From RGIG2041 sp045546315 (GTDB lineage Bacteria > Bacillota > Clostridia > UBA1381 > UMGS1253), in NCBI GenBank assembly GCA_045546315.1, contig JAZQCN010000113.1, forward strand, positions 1-35,514: a stretch of 35,514 nucleotides of DNA, written 5' to 3'. This document shows positions 9,321-16,638 of this stretch, piece by piece. How positions within the stretch are numbered: position 1 is the stretch's first letter; each line of letters begins with the position of its first letter. Both the position numbers and the translations under genes were made by a program. The notes under the pieces are model-generated. The model did not search any database, was not told the DNA's origin, and saw only the letters and a program-made list of their open reading frames with translations.

Positions 9321-10362
9321 ATAGGATTTCTGAAACAATTTTATGCGGCAAATCCGTCATCGCGTCGAAATCCATATAAGGAATATAGAATTGTTCCAGC
9401 TTGTCGTGCAGTGCTTTCGCTTGTTTGATACAAGAGATAGCGCGTGAAAGAAGAATGTTTAGAATGTCTGTATCTGCGCGCAGGGCATTGTATGGCATTG
9501 TAAATGCATTCAGGTCGATGCATTGCGCATCTGTAGTACAAGTATGATACATATTTGAAGTTGTGATGAATATGCCTTCTTCCGGCAGATAAATGTGTTC
9601 GATTTTCTTGCCCGGCTGCAATGGGCAATAGAAAAATGTTGCGTCCTTGCCATTTGCGACGATGCGCTCGGCGAGTCGGTTTGTAAAAAGGGTAGCGGTA
9701 TCGGCTTCTGATTTAATTTGAATGACACGGTCAGCTGCGGCGACAAAGCTGTCTATGTAGCTGATGTTGCCTTTTGGTGTAAAGCCGGATAAAAATGCTT
9801 TTTTGATTTTGCCCGGCTTATGAAAATCAGCACCCAAGGTTAAATCAGCCATAAGCGCATTCAATGCTTTTGTGATTTGCGTTTCGTCTGCAGATTTAAG
9901 CGCTTCTTTTCGGATATAGTTTTGTACGCTGCCTGCTGCGCTTAAATAATCATACGCATTTGCAAAGCAAGCGCTGATTTCTTTGCTTATCTGTCGGATT
10001 TCAGCCTTGTGTCTTTGAATCCCTGCTGCATCCCAGTATTGACCGAGATGCAGGATTGTATCTGCCGCGCCCGGGGTGATTGGGTCAACGATGTGCGGTG
10101 CGGTGCCATCCAGCATACAAAAGCCAAGTGACGGCGCGACGATGGCATCGAGCGAGTCGGGGTCGGATGAGCAATGCAGTAAGTTGACCTTGCAGTCCTT
10201 TGCACGCAAAAGTGCGGCAACCTTTTTCATCAGGCTGGACTTGCCTGTACCGGGACCACCTTTTAAAATAATTTTACGATTGGTTTCTGCTTCCGGCAGA
10301 ATGTATTGATAGTAGGAAAAAAAGCCTTGCGGTGTGTTTGCGCCCGGGAAATATTCGTGCAT
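9319..10362 (-). CDS. P-loop ATPase of unknown role (PRK06851-like)
   Basis: 347 residues, cytosolic. A clear Walker A, GGPGTGKS, is at 35-42. It is followed by LLHCSSDPDSLDAIVAPSLG and LDGTAPHIVDPITPGAADTI, a signature I recall from an uncharacterised Firmicutes ATPase family built of two similar halves. The second half (from SGFTPKGNISYIDSF) has the counterpart position as IQIKSEADTATLF, with no GxxGxGKS, so its nucleotide site looks lost. ATG 10362 is chosen because GGAGGG lies 8 bases upstream; an in-frame TTG two codons earlier would leave no spacing. It is last in a minus-strand run behind spoIIR, so a sporulation link is possible but unproven. Confidence 0.75.
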   Translation of the reverse strand: MHEYFPGANTPQGFFSYYQYILPEAETNRKIILKGGPGTGKSSLMKKVAALLRAKDCKVNLLHCSSDPDSLDAIVAPSLGFCMLDGTAPHIVDPITPGAADTILHLGQYWDAAGIQRHKAEIRQISKEISACFANAYDYLSAAGSVQNYIRKEALKSADETQITKALNALMADLTLGADFHKPGKIKKAFLSGFTPKGNISYIDSFVAAADRVIQIKSEADTATLFTNRLAERIVANGKDATFFYCPLQPGKKIEHIYLPEEGIFITTSNMYHTCTTDAQCIDLNAFTMPYNALRADTDILNILLSRAISCIKQAKALHDKLEQFYIPYMDFDAMTDLPHKIVSEIL

Positions 10363-10416
10363 AAGCAAAACCCTCCAAAAAAGTTGTTGCTACAGTGTAT
10401 GTTTAAAAATATGGAG

Positions 10417-10797
10417 TTAGAACTGGTTTAATAAGATATCCCGCGCAGTATCCAGCGTTTCTTGATTTGCGCAAACCTCGACGGCATAGGTGCTTTCCTT
10501 CTCGCTTTTCGTTCCGTCAAAGGTAAACAAATCGCCGCGAATCAGCAAAGTGGCAATCGGTGCTTGGGCGTAGCTTGTTTCTTCGGCAGACTGCGCTGCG
10601 ATAATATTGTCCGGAAGAGCAAAAGAGGCTGTAGAGCCAATGCGTGTATGTGCAAGGTCTTTATGCGGCTCGCTTTTTTGTGTGCTTGCGGAAATAATTC
10701 GAATTGCATCTGCATCAATGCCGGCATTTGTCAGCGCAGTAACAGCGGTCTCGCACTGCGCCTCGTTTTCAAAATAACAAACTACTTTGCGTTTCAT
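10417..10797 (-). CDS. Hypothetical protein, 126 residues, downstream of spoIIR
   Basis: Not recognised with certainty. The N-terminus (KVVCYFENEAQCETAVTAL, then NAGIDADAIRIIS) predicts a beta-alpha-beta unit like the small stress proteins of the YflT/17M type. A serine/alanine-rich middle is followed by ATLLIRGDLFTFDG and a closing strand-helix. There is no signal peptide or membrane segment. The ribosome binding site GAGAGGGA lies inside the 3' arm of an 18-bp hairpin ending 2 bases before the ATG. The gene lies between spoIIR and the P-loop ATPase in the same orientation. Reading frame and ribosome binding site support a real gene; the function is open. Confidence 0.7.
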   Translation of the reverse strand: MKRKVVCYFENEAQCETAVTALTNAGIDADAIRIISASTQKSEPHKDLAHTRIGSTASFALPDNIIAAQSAEETSYAQAPIATLLIRGDLFTFDGTKSEKESTYAVEVCANQETLDTARDILLNQF

Positions 10798-10798
10798 T

Positions 10799-10844
10799 AA
10801 AATCCCTCTCTTTCAGAATTAGTTTGCTGAAAAAGAGGGATTTT
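10799..10844 (-). promoter_or_regulatory. Long hairpin: spoIIR terminator and RBS-sequestering arm of next gene
   Basis: On the minus strand an 18-bp stem (one G-U pair) pairs 10844-10827 with 10816-10799 around a 10-base loop. The 3' arm contains GAGAGGGATTTT, which is both the Shine-Dalgarno sequence of the 126-residue gene and a U-rich terminator end. The loop holds CAAACTA, six of seven matches to a sigma-G -10 (CATnMTA). GTTTA lies 17 bases before it as a weak -35. Confidence 0.7.
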
Positions 10845-10854
10845 AAACATAGGT

Positions 10855-11397
10855 TTAAATAGAATTCAGTATTTCCATAAATTTAAATTTGAATTGAAAT
10901 GTAATATGTTCATTGTCAGTTGCATTAGCAGTCGAGTTTGCATCATTAAAGCACAGCGGCGGATACATCACGCACCACCAGTTTTGACCGATGCCTTCAC
11001 CCAGATGTATACGAAGCCCGCTGTATTTGCCGGCGGGGAGCGTTACGCTTCCGTATGTTCTGGTCGGAAAATCGTAAATGCCGTATTCGGCGCGTGCGCG
11101 GTAGGAAAAACCATTTTCGGAAAGCACTTTGTTTGCAACTTGTTCCGCTAAATCCAAATTCATTTGAATCTTTTCTTCCGCATTTGCCTTGTTTTCGCAT
11201 TTCGCAGTAGCGGAAAATGCATCTAAAATTGCATCGCGCACCAAAAGCTTCACGGCTTGGTCTTTCTTTGTATCGCTGTTTGCAATCACATGCAGACGAA
11301 TTACATTTTCTGAGCGTATGTTCTGCGCATTTATATAAACGCCGATTACCAGCAAAGCGGTGATTGTGAAAAGCAGCGAAAAGATAATTTTTCTCAT
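10855..11397 (-). CDS. spoIIR: Stage II sporulation protein R
   Basis: Signal protein made in the forespore. In Bacillus it is secreted into the intermembrane space, where it triggers SpoIIGA to process pro-sigma-E in the mother cell. 180 residues with one N-terminal hydrophobic segment (about 5-22, a signal anchor). The family core follows: IRLHVIANSDTKKDQAVKLLVRDAIL (about 33-58), then YGIYDFPTRTYGSVTLPAGKYSGLRIHLGEGIGQNWWCVMYPPLCF (about 105-150). AAGGAGTG lies 8 bases before the ATG and falls in the 3' arm of a 13-bp hairpin. In B. subtilis the gene is sigma-F controlled, and a sigma-F-like promoter is visible here. The C-terminus is short, as in many clostridial members. The gene sits 61 bases behind an alpha-galactosidase gene, not a sporulation gene. 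Confidence 0.93.
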   Translation of the reverse strand: MRKIIFSLLFTITALLVIGVYINAQNIRSENVIRLHVIANSDTKKDQAVKLLVRDAILDAFSATAKCENKANAEEKIQMNLDLAEQVANKVLSENGFSYRARAEYGIYDFPTRTYGSVTLPAGKYSGLRIHLGEGIGQNWWCVMYPPLCFNDANSTANATDNEHITFQFKFKFMEILNSI

Positions 11398-11405
11398 AAA
11401 AGCAA

Positions 11406-11442
11406 CACTCCTTTGCAGAACAGTATTGACTGCAAAGGAGTG
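11406..11442 (-). promoter_or_regulatory. Perfect 13-bp hairpin containing the spoIIR RBS
   Basis: CACTCCTTTGCAG and CTGCAAAGGAGTG pair perfectly around an 11-base loop. The 3' arm contains AAGGAGTG, the spoIIR Shine-Dalgarno sequence, and is followed by TTGCTTTT and then the ATG. It begins about 17 bases after the alpha-galactosidase stop, where a terminator would sit. Read-through RNA should have the ribosome binding site closed. Confidence 0.75.
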
Positions 11443-11450
11443 CGTTATAC
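11422..11450 (-). promoter_or_regulatory. Sigma-F/G-like promoter of spoIIR inside the hairpin
   Basis: On the minus strand GTATA (11450-11446), exactly 15 bases, then GTCAATACT (11430-11422). This fits the forespore pattern GYATA-15-GGnnAnAnT with one mismatch (second G). The predicted start, near 11415, lies in the 3' arm of the hairpin, so this RNA would lack the pairing 5' arm. Strength depends on which published consensus is used. Confidence 0.55.
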
Positions 11451-11458
11451 ATTTGTAT

Positions 11459-13324
11459 TTATGCTTTTGTGAAGGTTAAAATATAGGACTGCTTGTCTTG
11501 CGGTGCGCAGATTTCTACACCATTTTTTGCATAATGTGCTGCAGTGAAGGTGGATTCGCCGAAGCTATAGTTACCATCCTCCAAATCCGGATAAACTATG
11601 ATTTTATCTTGTGTTACCACTTTTGTGAAAACTACGATTTTTACTTCGTCGCCGTTTTCGTACTGCATAGCAAGGATGCGCTCGGTGTCGATTAAGAGCT
11701 TACAGGCTGCATTTAACCAAAACGGCGCTTCCGCTTTATAATCAGCAATGATTTTCTTAAGTGCGTCTTTTGTTTCTGCGTCCAATTTCGTTAAATCGCT
11801 TGTGATGCCGATTGGTCCGCCCATAAAAAAGCCTTTTAAGTATTCAGGTGTAGCGCTGATGACGCTGCCCCAGGTTGCGTTGTCGGTTGACAACAGTCGT
11901 TTAGTGCGGCTTGCATCGCTGTATTCGCCCAAAAAGCCGTCGTAAACCGTTAGTGCGGCCCATTTTTCCATTGTGGACGGCAAAATGTGATAGATTGTAT
12001 TTTTATAAATGTCTATACCGTCGTATACGCTTTGATTATCCGTAAACCAGTAGCTGTCAAAATATTTCATAGTCTCTAAATTGGTGCGATAACCGCCGGC
12101 AGCACAGCATTCCAGGTAAATGTTCGGATAGGCGCTTCTGATGTCTTTTAAATAGGTGTTGTAGCCGGCGTGATATGCAGTAAATGCCATATGGATTGGG
12201 TCATATGTAATGCTTTTATTAAAGTCAAATTTGAAAAAGTCGATGTTATATTGTTTGACCAAATCCAAAGTTAACTTTGTAATATACTCGCGGGCTGGCG
12301 CGTAACCGAAGTTTAAAAAATACGAATCTCCATTATCGAAAAAATATTCCGGGTGCGCCTTTACTATCGGTGTGCCTGCAAGGGCGCGTTCGCCCTCCAG
12401 CCACAGACCAAACTTCATCCTGGCGGCGTGTACGCGGTCGGAAACCTCGCGCATACGTCCCAGGTAAGCGCCTTCGGTATTTTCTGTCCAGTTGCCGATG
12501 TTGTACTCCCAAAGCGTACCGTCGCCAAACCAGCCGGCGTCTAAAGTAAAATAATCACAACCGAGTGCGGCGGCTTCTTCAATTTGTGCAAATACATTGT
12601 CAAGCTCGATGCGGTCGAAGAATGCAAGCCAGGTGTTGTAAATCACCGGCATTTGTTTTCTCGGATAATGCTTTGCCATATAGCGGTGCATTTTCGGTGT
12701 ATCAAGGCTTAATTTGTCCGTAAATTCATAGTAAAGTATTGCCGGCATCGTGAAGCTTTCGCCCGGATTTACCGTTAGACTTAGCGCATCGTCATTTAGC
12801 GCAATGTCGATCACTGTGTATACAAGGCGATTGCTCGGACTGCGCTTGCTTGCGGTAATGGACCAAGCAGCGGTTGGGAATAGGTGAAACACGATGCCGC
12901 GGCGCGTCTGCTTGTTATAGACAGCAAGCATCGGTACATTGCAGTCGTTTGTGCGGATGCCCTTTGCGCTTGCGACAACGGTTGTGTTTAACTCCTGCCA
13001 GGCGCCACAGCTTTCATTTTGCCAGTTGTTGTAGAGCGTATACACCTCGTATTCTTCGCCGGACAGGCAAAAACGCGCCTTGTAATCGTAGAGCGTAAGC
13101 GGCGCATCACTCGTGTTGGTAATTGTATCCTCGCGCAAAAGCACATCGCCGTCTTCGGTGATTTTTCCGGTTACGGTAAAACTGTCACGCACGGAAATAA
13201 AGCCATCCTCTGACAGTTTGGTATTGGTCCTATAGCCGTCGTTTGTATAGTTTGTGCAGGCAATGGCGTATGCATCCGATATGCCGCCGATGTTATCAAA
13301 ATTGAAAAGGTTTTTCAAATCCAT
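11459..13324 (-). CDS. Alpha-galactosidase, glycoside hydrolase family 36
   Basis: 621 residues, cytosolic (no signal peptide). It would remove terminal alpha-1,6-galactose from oligosaccharides such as melibiose or raffinose. An N-terminal beta-supersandwich (about 1-220) precedes the TIM barrel (YNTWLAFFDRIELDNVFAQ, FTLDAGWFGDG). The nucleophile is D367 in FFKFDFNKS and the acid/base is D429 in WFTDNQS; their 62-residue spacing is typical of the clan. A small C-terminal beta-domain closes the chain. GGAGGG lies 7 bases before the ATG and the gene has its own promoter. The usual WxSD form at the acid site is replaced by WFTD, and the N-terminal domain is short, so substrate range may differ from classical melibiases. 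Family assignment is firm; the exact substrate is not. Confidence 0.88.
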   Translation of the reverse strand: MDLKNLFNFDNIGGISDAYAIACTNYTNDGYRTNTKLSEDGFISVRDSFTVTGKITEDGDVLLREDTITNTSDAPLTLYDYKARFCLSGEEYEVYTLYNNWQNESCGAWQELNTTVVASAKGIRTNDCNVPMLAVYNKQTRRGIVFHLFPTAAWSITASKRSPSNRLVYTVIDIALNDDALSLTVNPGESFTMPAILYYEFTDKLSLDTPKMHRYMAKHYPRKQMPVIYNTWLAFFDRIELDNVFAQIEEAAALGCDYFTLDAGWFGDGTLWEYNIGNWTENTEGAYLGRMREVSDRVHAARMKFGLWLEGERALAGTPIVKAHPEYFFDNGDSYFLNFGYAPAREYITKLTLDLVKQYNIDFFKFDFNKSITYDPIHMAFTAYHAGYNTYLKDIRSAYPNIYLECCAAGGYRTNLETMKYFDSYWFTDNQSVYDGIDIYKNTIYHILPSTMEKWAALTVYDGFLGEYSDASRTKRLLSTDNATWGSVISATPEYLKGFFMGGPIGITSDLTKLDAETKDALKKIIADYKAEAPFWLNAACKLLIDTERILAMQYENGDEVKIVVFTKVVTQDKIIVYPDLEDGNYSFGESTFTAAHYAKNGVEICAPQDKQSYILTFTKA

Positions 13325-13353
13325 AAGCGCCCTCCATATATTTCGTTGCTTCT

Positions 13354-13382
13354 ATTATAGCGATTGTCTGTAAAGGAAACAA
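13354..13382 (-). promoter_or_regulatory. Promoter of the GH36 gene
   Basis: On the minus strand there is TTGTTT, a 17-base spacer and a perfect TATAAT, about 30 bases before the GH36 start codon. It lies just downstream of the glycogen operon terminator. Confidence 0.65.
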
Positions 13383-13413
13383 GCCAAAATCTGCAGGATT
13401 GTAGACAAATCAC

Positions 13414-13449
13414 AAAAAAGTAAGCGGCAAGGTTGCCGCTTACTTTTTT
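13414..13449 (-). terminator. Terminator of the glycogen operon
   Basis: A 17-bp perfect inverted repeat (AAAAAAGTAAGCGGCAA and its complement) spans 2 central bases, with A and T runs at either end. It lies 4 bases after the last gene of the glg operon and can work in both directions. Confidence 0.92.
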
Positions 13450-13452
13450 GTT

Positions 13453-14667
13453 TTAATTTTTTATACCTGTTGCTACAGCATAGGCACTTGCCCAAGCCCA
13501 GGTCAGGTTATAGCCGCCGCAATCGCCGAGGACATCCAAAACCTCGCCGCAGGCGAACAGGTTTTTCGTCTTGGTGGATTCGAGATGCTCGGTAAACTCG
13601 CTGAGGTGAACGCCGCCGCCGCACGCCTGCGCGTGCGTTGCATCCAAAACGCCGCTGATTTCGAGTTTAAAACATTTTGTCGTTTTTGCAAGGTTGGTTA
13701 GCTGTGCGTCGGTTAAATTGCTTGCAGGTGCGTTAAAATCGGTTATGCCGCAGTATTTTAGCACAGCTTGACCGATTTTTTTGTTTAAATAACCGCCCAA
13801 GAATTCGCTTGTCTGCAAATAGCCGAGCGATTGACGGCGGTTTTTGTAAAATGCAAGCAAAGCTGTCTCGCTTATCTCCGGTGCAAAATCAATCTCAAAA
13901 TGAAAGCTTGCTTTTTCGTTTTCTGCCTTGGATTTGGAAATATGGCGCGATAGCTGCAGAATGCAAATGCCGGAAATGCCGTACTCTGTAAACAGGATTT
14001 CGCCGTCTTCGCTTGCAACCCGGGCGCCGTTTTTGCAAAGCTGTACATTGCACTGTGCGCGCATACCCTTGGCAAGCTTTGTATAGCTTGTATCACAGGT
14101 TACGGGCACGAGCGCGGGGTAGGCAGGTGCTGCGGTGTGCCCAAAGCTTCTTAATAGCTTTATGCCAACACCGGAGCCGCCTGAAGCAGCGCTGCCGCTT
14201 GCTACGATAACGGCATCTGCCGTGAGGGTTTCGTCGGCAGAAATTTTAAAGCTTTCGCCGTCTTTTTTTATGCTTTTTACCATGCAGTCCGTTTTGATAT
14301 TTACCCCGAGCGCTTCTGCTTTAAAACGGAGCGCATCAAGAACGGATGCGGCCTGTAAGCTTCGCGGATATACCAGCGTACCAACCGTTGTTGATTCTAC
14401 GCCGATTTCGGCGAAGGTATGCATAATTTCTTTAGCGTTATGCCGCTGGATTATAGAAAAGGCTTTTTCCGATGCTTCGCTCGTGTAGAAGGCTTCGGTT
14501 TGGTTTCGGTTTGTGAAATTACATTTGCCGTTTCCGGTAGCTAAGAGCTTTTTACCGACACGCGGCTGCTTTTCTAAAATGGTGACATCAATCGCCGGAG
14601 AAAGCTTTTTTATGTGCAGTGCGCAATAAAGTCCGCTCGCACCACCGCCGATAATGCAAACTTTCAT
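13453..14667 (-). CDS. NAD(P)/FAD-dependent oxidoreductase, BaiN/HI0933 family
   Basis: 404 residues, cytosolic flavoprotein. The FAD-binding motif CIIGGGASGLYCALHIKK is at about 4-21. The family signature KQPRVGKKLLATGNGKCNFTN lies at about 33-53, and the closing FAD contact is ACGEVLDVLGDCGGYNLTWAWASA near the C-terminus. Members are commonly annotated as aminoacetone oxidase or BaiN-like enzymes; physiological substrates are mostly unknown. Its ATG overlaps the stop of the GH13 gene (ATGA) and GGAGGT lies 8 bases upstream, so it is translationally coupled and co-expressed with the glycogen genes. It is the last gene before the operon terminator. Why a flavoprotein travels with glycogen metabolism is unclear. 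Confidence 0.88.
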   Translation of the reverse strand: MKVCIIGGGASGLYCALHIKKLSPAIDVTILEKQPRVGKKLLATGNGKCNFTNRNQTEAFYTSEASEKAFSIIQRHNAKEIMHTFAEIGVESTTVGTLVYPRSLQAASVLDALRFKAEALGVNIKTDCMVKSIKKDGESFKISADETLTADAVIVASGSAASGGSGVGIKLLRSFGHTAAPAYPALVPVTCDTSYTKLAKGMRAQCNVQLCKNGARVASEDGEILFTEYGISGICILQLSRHISKSKAENEKASFHFEIDFAPEISETALLAFYKNRRQSLGYLQTSEFLGGYLNKKIGQAVLKYCGITDFNAPASNLTDAQLTNLAKTTKCFKLEISGVLDATHAQACGGGVHLSEFTEHLESTKTKNLFACGEVLDVLGDCGGYNLTWAWASAYAVATGIKN

Positions 14668-16568
14668 AGCTCGACCTCCATAATTTTATAACTGCAGGGC
14701 TGCACATTTACGGTAAATCTGCCGTTTGTACTCGTGTGGCTTTCACCGGTGTCTGTGCATTGCAGCTTGTGTATGCCGTATTTGCCAAGCTCTAAAGTCA
14801 GATTCCAATCGTGTTCTGTTGCCGTGTTACATAAAACGAGCATACATTTGTTTTCAGTTTGGCGTAAATATGCACAAGCGGGACCTTCGCCGTATACGGT
14901 TTCTATATCACCGCGTTTGAATGCATCGTTGCTGTTTCGCATATGAATCAAGGCTTTGAAAAAAGCGGTCATTTCCGCGTCGGTGTTTCCCCAAGGGAAG
15001 CATCTGCGACAGAATGGGTCACCAAAGCCCTGCATCGCGGTTTCGTCGCCGTAGTAAACACACGGCGTACCGGGAAGCGTCATCTGCAGAGCAGTAATTA
15101 AGCGCAGCTTTGCTTTTGCCTTTTCGAGCGCGTCCCCCTGTAAACCGTGGGTTGCCTGTTCGTCTTTTGATAAGCTGCCGCTTACATCTGAAAGCACAGT
15201 TAAAATACGCGCCGTATCATGGCTGGAAAGAAAATTCATCATCGACATAAAAGCCGGCTTTGGGTAGTTTTCACGAAGTACATTCATACGCGAATTGAAT
15301 TCTGCGCCACCGATGTGACCACTGACGAACTGGATTAAGGCATCGCGCAGCGGATAGTTCATTGCACTGTCTAACTCGTAGCCACTTAAATACTCGCGTT
15401 GTTCGCCGTAGCTTATTTTATTGGAAGCATCCTCCCAGACCTCGCCGATAATGACTGCATCCGATTTTTCGGATTTTACAGCCTTACGAAGCGTTTTAAC
15501 AAAAGCGCCGGGCAGCTCGTCAACCACATCCAAACGCCAACCGGAAGCGCCGAGGCGCAACCATTTTTTTACGATGGAATCCTTGTTTGTCAAAATGTAA
15601 TCAACATAGGAGGGGGAGAGCTCATTTACATGCGGCAGGGTTTTAATGCCCCACCAGCAGGTATATTCCTCCGGGAAATTTACAAAGTCATACCAATCTG
15701 CATAGGGCGATTCCTTGCTTTGATAGGCGCCTGATGTCGGATAGCGACCTTTTTTGTTGAAATACTTGCTGTCGGAGCCGGTATGATTGAATACACCGTC
15801 TAAAACGATGCGGATTCCCATAGCCTTCGCTTTTGCGCAAAGCGCGATAAAATCTGCCTCCGTGCCGAACATCGGGTCAATTTTTTCGTAGTCACCCGTA
15901 TCGTATTTGTGGTTGGAATAAGCCTCGAAAATCGGATTTAAATACAGCACAGAAATGCCGAGGTCTTTTAAGTAATCCAGCTTTTCCGTTATGCCTTTTA
16001 AATTGCCGCCGAAAAAGTCGTTTGCCAGGTATTCTCCACCGAATTGCTCAGGCTTATAATATGGTGTGTCGCCCCAATTGCGCGGCAGAATATCTTGTCG
16101 CATCGAAAGGCTGTTTGTGTCTTTTCCGCGCGCAAAGCGGTCGCAAAAAATTTGATACATAACGCTGCCGGAAAACCAATCCGGTGTTTCATATGCTGCG
16201 TCATAAACCGTAATCTGATACGGGAGCGGTTTTTTTTGCGTTAATGTACCGATTCCGCCGTAGCGCTGTGCGTTGTTGCCGTAATAGTATGTTGTCCCTT
16301 GCGCTGTGATTTCAAAAGTGTAGAATATAAGACACGGGTCAGTCGGAAGCACAAGCGTTGCTTCGTAGTAGGTCACACCGAGCATTTGAGAATGAAAATA
16401 CATACCGATGCTTTCCGGCTCACTGCTGTTTTTAAAATAACGCAAGCAAACGCGCTCCGGCCAGGCATCGCACTGTATGCCGATGCGCAGGGTAACCGTG
16501 CTGCCACAGGGCTGTGCACCAAAGGGAGAACGGAAAAATGAATTTTGCGAATTGTGTTCTGCGTTCAA
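14664..16568 (-). CDS. GH13 alpha-glucan hydrolase (amylopullulanase/neopullulanase type)
   Basis: About 634 residues, cytosolic. It would cleave alpha-1,4 and possibly alpha-1,6 links in glycogen-derived dextrins. An N-terminal beta-domain (about 10-120) leads into a GH13 barrel with all four conserved regions: DGVFNHTG, GWRLDVVDE (nucleophile D347), IGEVWED (acid E376) and FLSSHDT (D451). The start is uncertain. A TTG at 16568 is preceded by AGGTGAT, a good match to the 16S tail. A GTG at 16577, three codons earlier, lacks a ribosome binding site because that AGGTG overlaps it. No ATG fits. The gene lies between glgP and the flavoprotein gene, overlapping the latter by 4 bases. With no glgX visible, it is the likely debranching or limit-dextrin enzyme (inference). 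Confidence 0.88.
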   Translation of the reverse strand: MNAEHNSQNSFFRSPFGAQPCGSTVTLRIGIQCDAWPERVCLRYFKNSSEPESIGMYFHSQMLGVTYYEATLVLPTDPCLIFYTFEITAQGTTYYYGNNAQRYGGIGTLTQKKPLPYQITVYDAAYETPDWFSGSVMYQIFCDRFARGKDTNSLSMRQDILPRNWGDTPYYKPEQFGGEYLANDFFGGNLKGITEKLDYLKDLGISVLYLNPIFEAYSNHKYDTGDYEKIDPMFGTEADFIALCAKAKAMGIRIVLDGVFNHTGSDSKYFNKKGRYPTSGAYQSKESPYADWYDFVNFPEEYTCWWGIKTLPHVNELSPSYVDYILTNKDSIVKKWLRLGASGWRLDVVDELPGAFVKTLRKAVKSEKSDAVIIGEVWEDASNKISYGEQREYLSGYELDSAMNYPLRDALIQFVSGHIGGAEFNSRMNVLRENYPKPAFMSMMNFLSSHDTARILTVLSDVSGSLSKDEQATHGLQGDALEKAKAKLRLITALQMTLPGTPCVYYGDETAMQGFGDPFCRRCFPWGNTDAEMTAFFKALIHMRNSNDAFKRGDIETVYGEGPACAYLRQTENKCMLVLCNTATEHDWNLTLELGKYGIHKLQCTDTGESHTSTNGRFTVNVQPCSYKIMEVEL

Positions 16569-16595
16569 AATAATCACCTATATCAAAGGAAATAA

Positions 16596-16626
16596 GGGCT
16601 GCATCCCGAAAAGGGGGACACAGCCC
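16596..16626 (-). terminator. Hairpin after glgP (partial terminator or processing site)
   Basis: On the minus strand a 12-bp GC-rich stem (two G-U pairs) and a 7-base loop are followed by TTATTTCCTTT. It starts 12 bases after the glgP stop. The tail is imperfect, so some read-through into the GH13 gene is expected. Confidence 0.65.
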
Positions 16627-16638
16627 AGTGGTTCGTTA

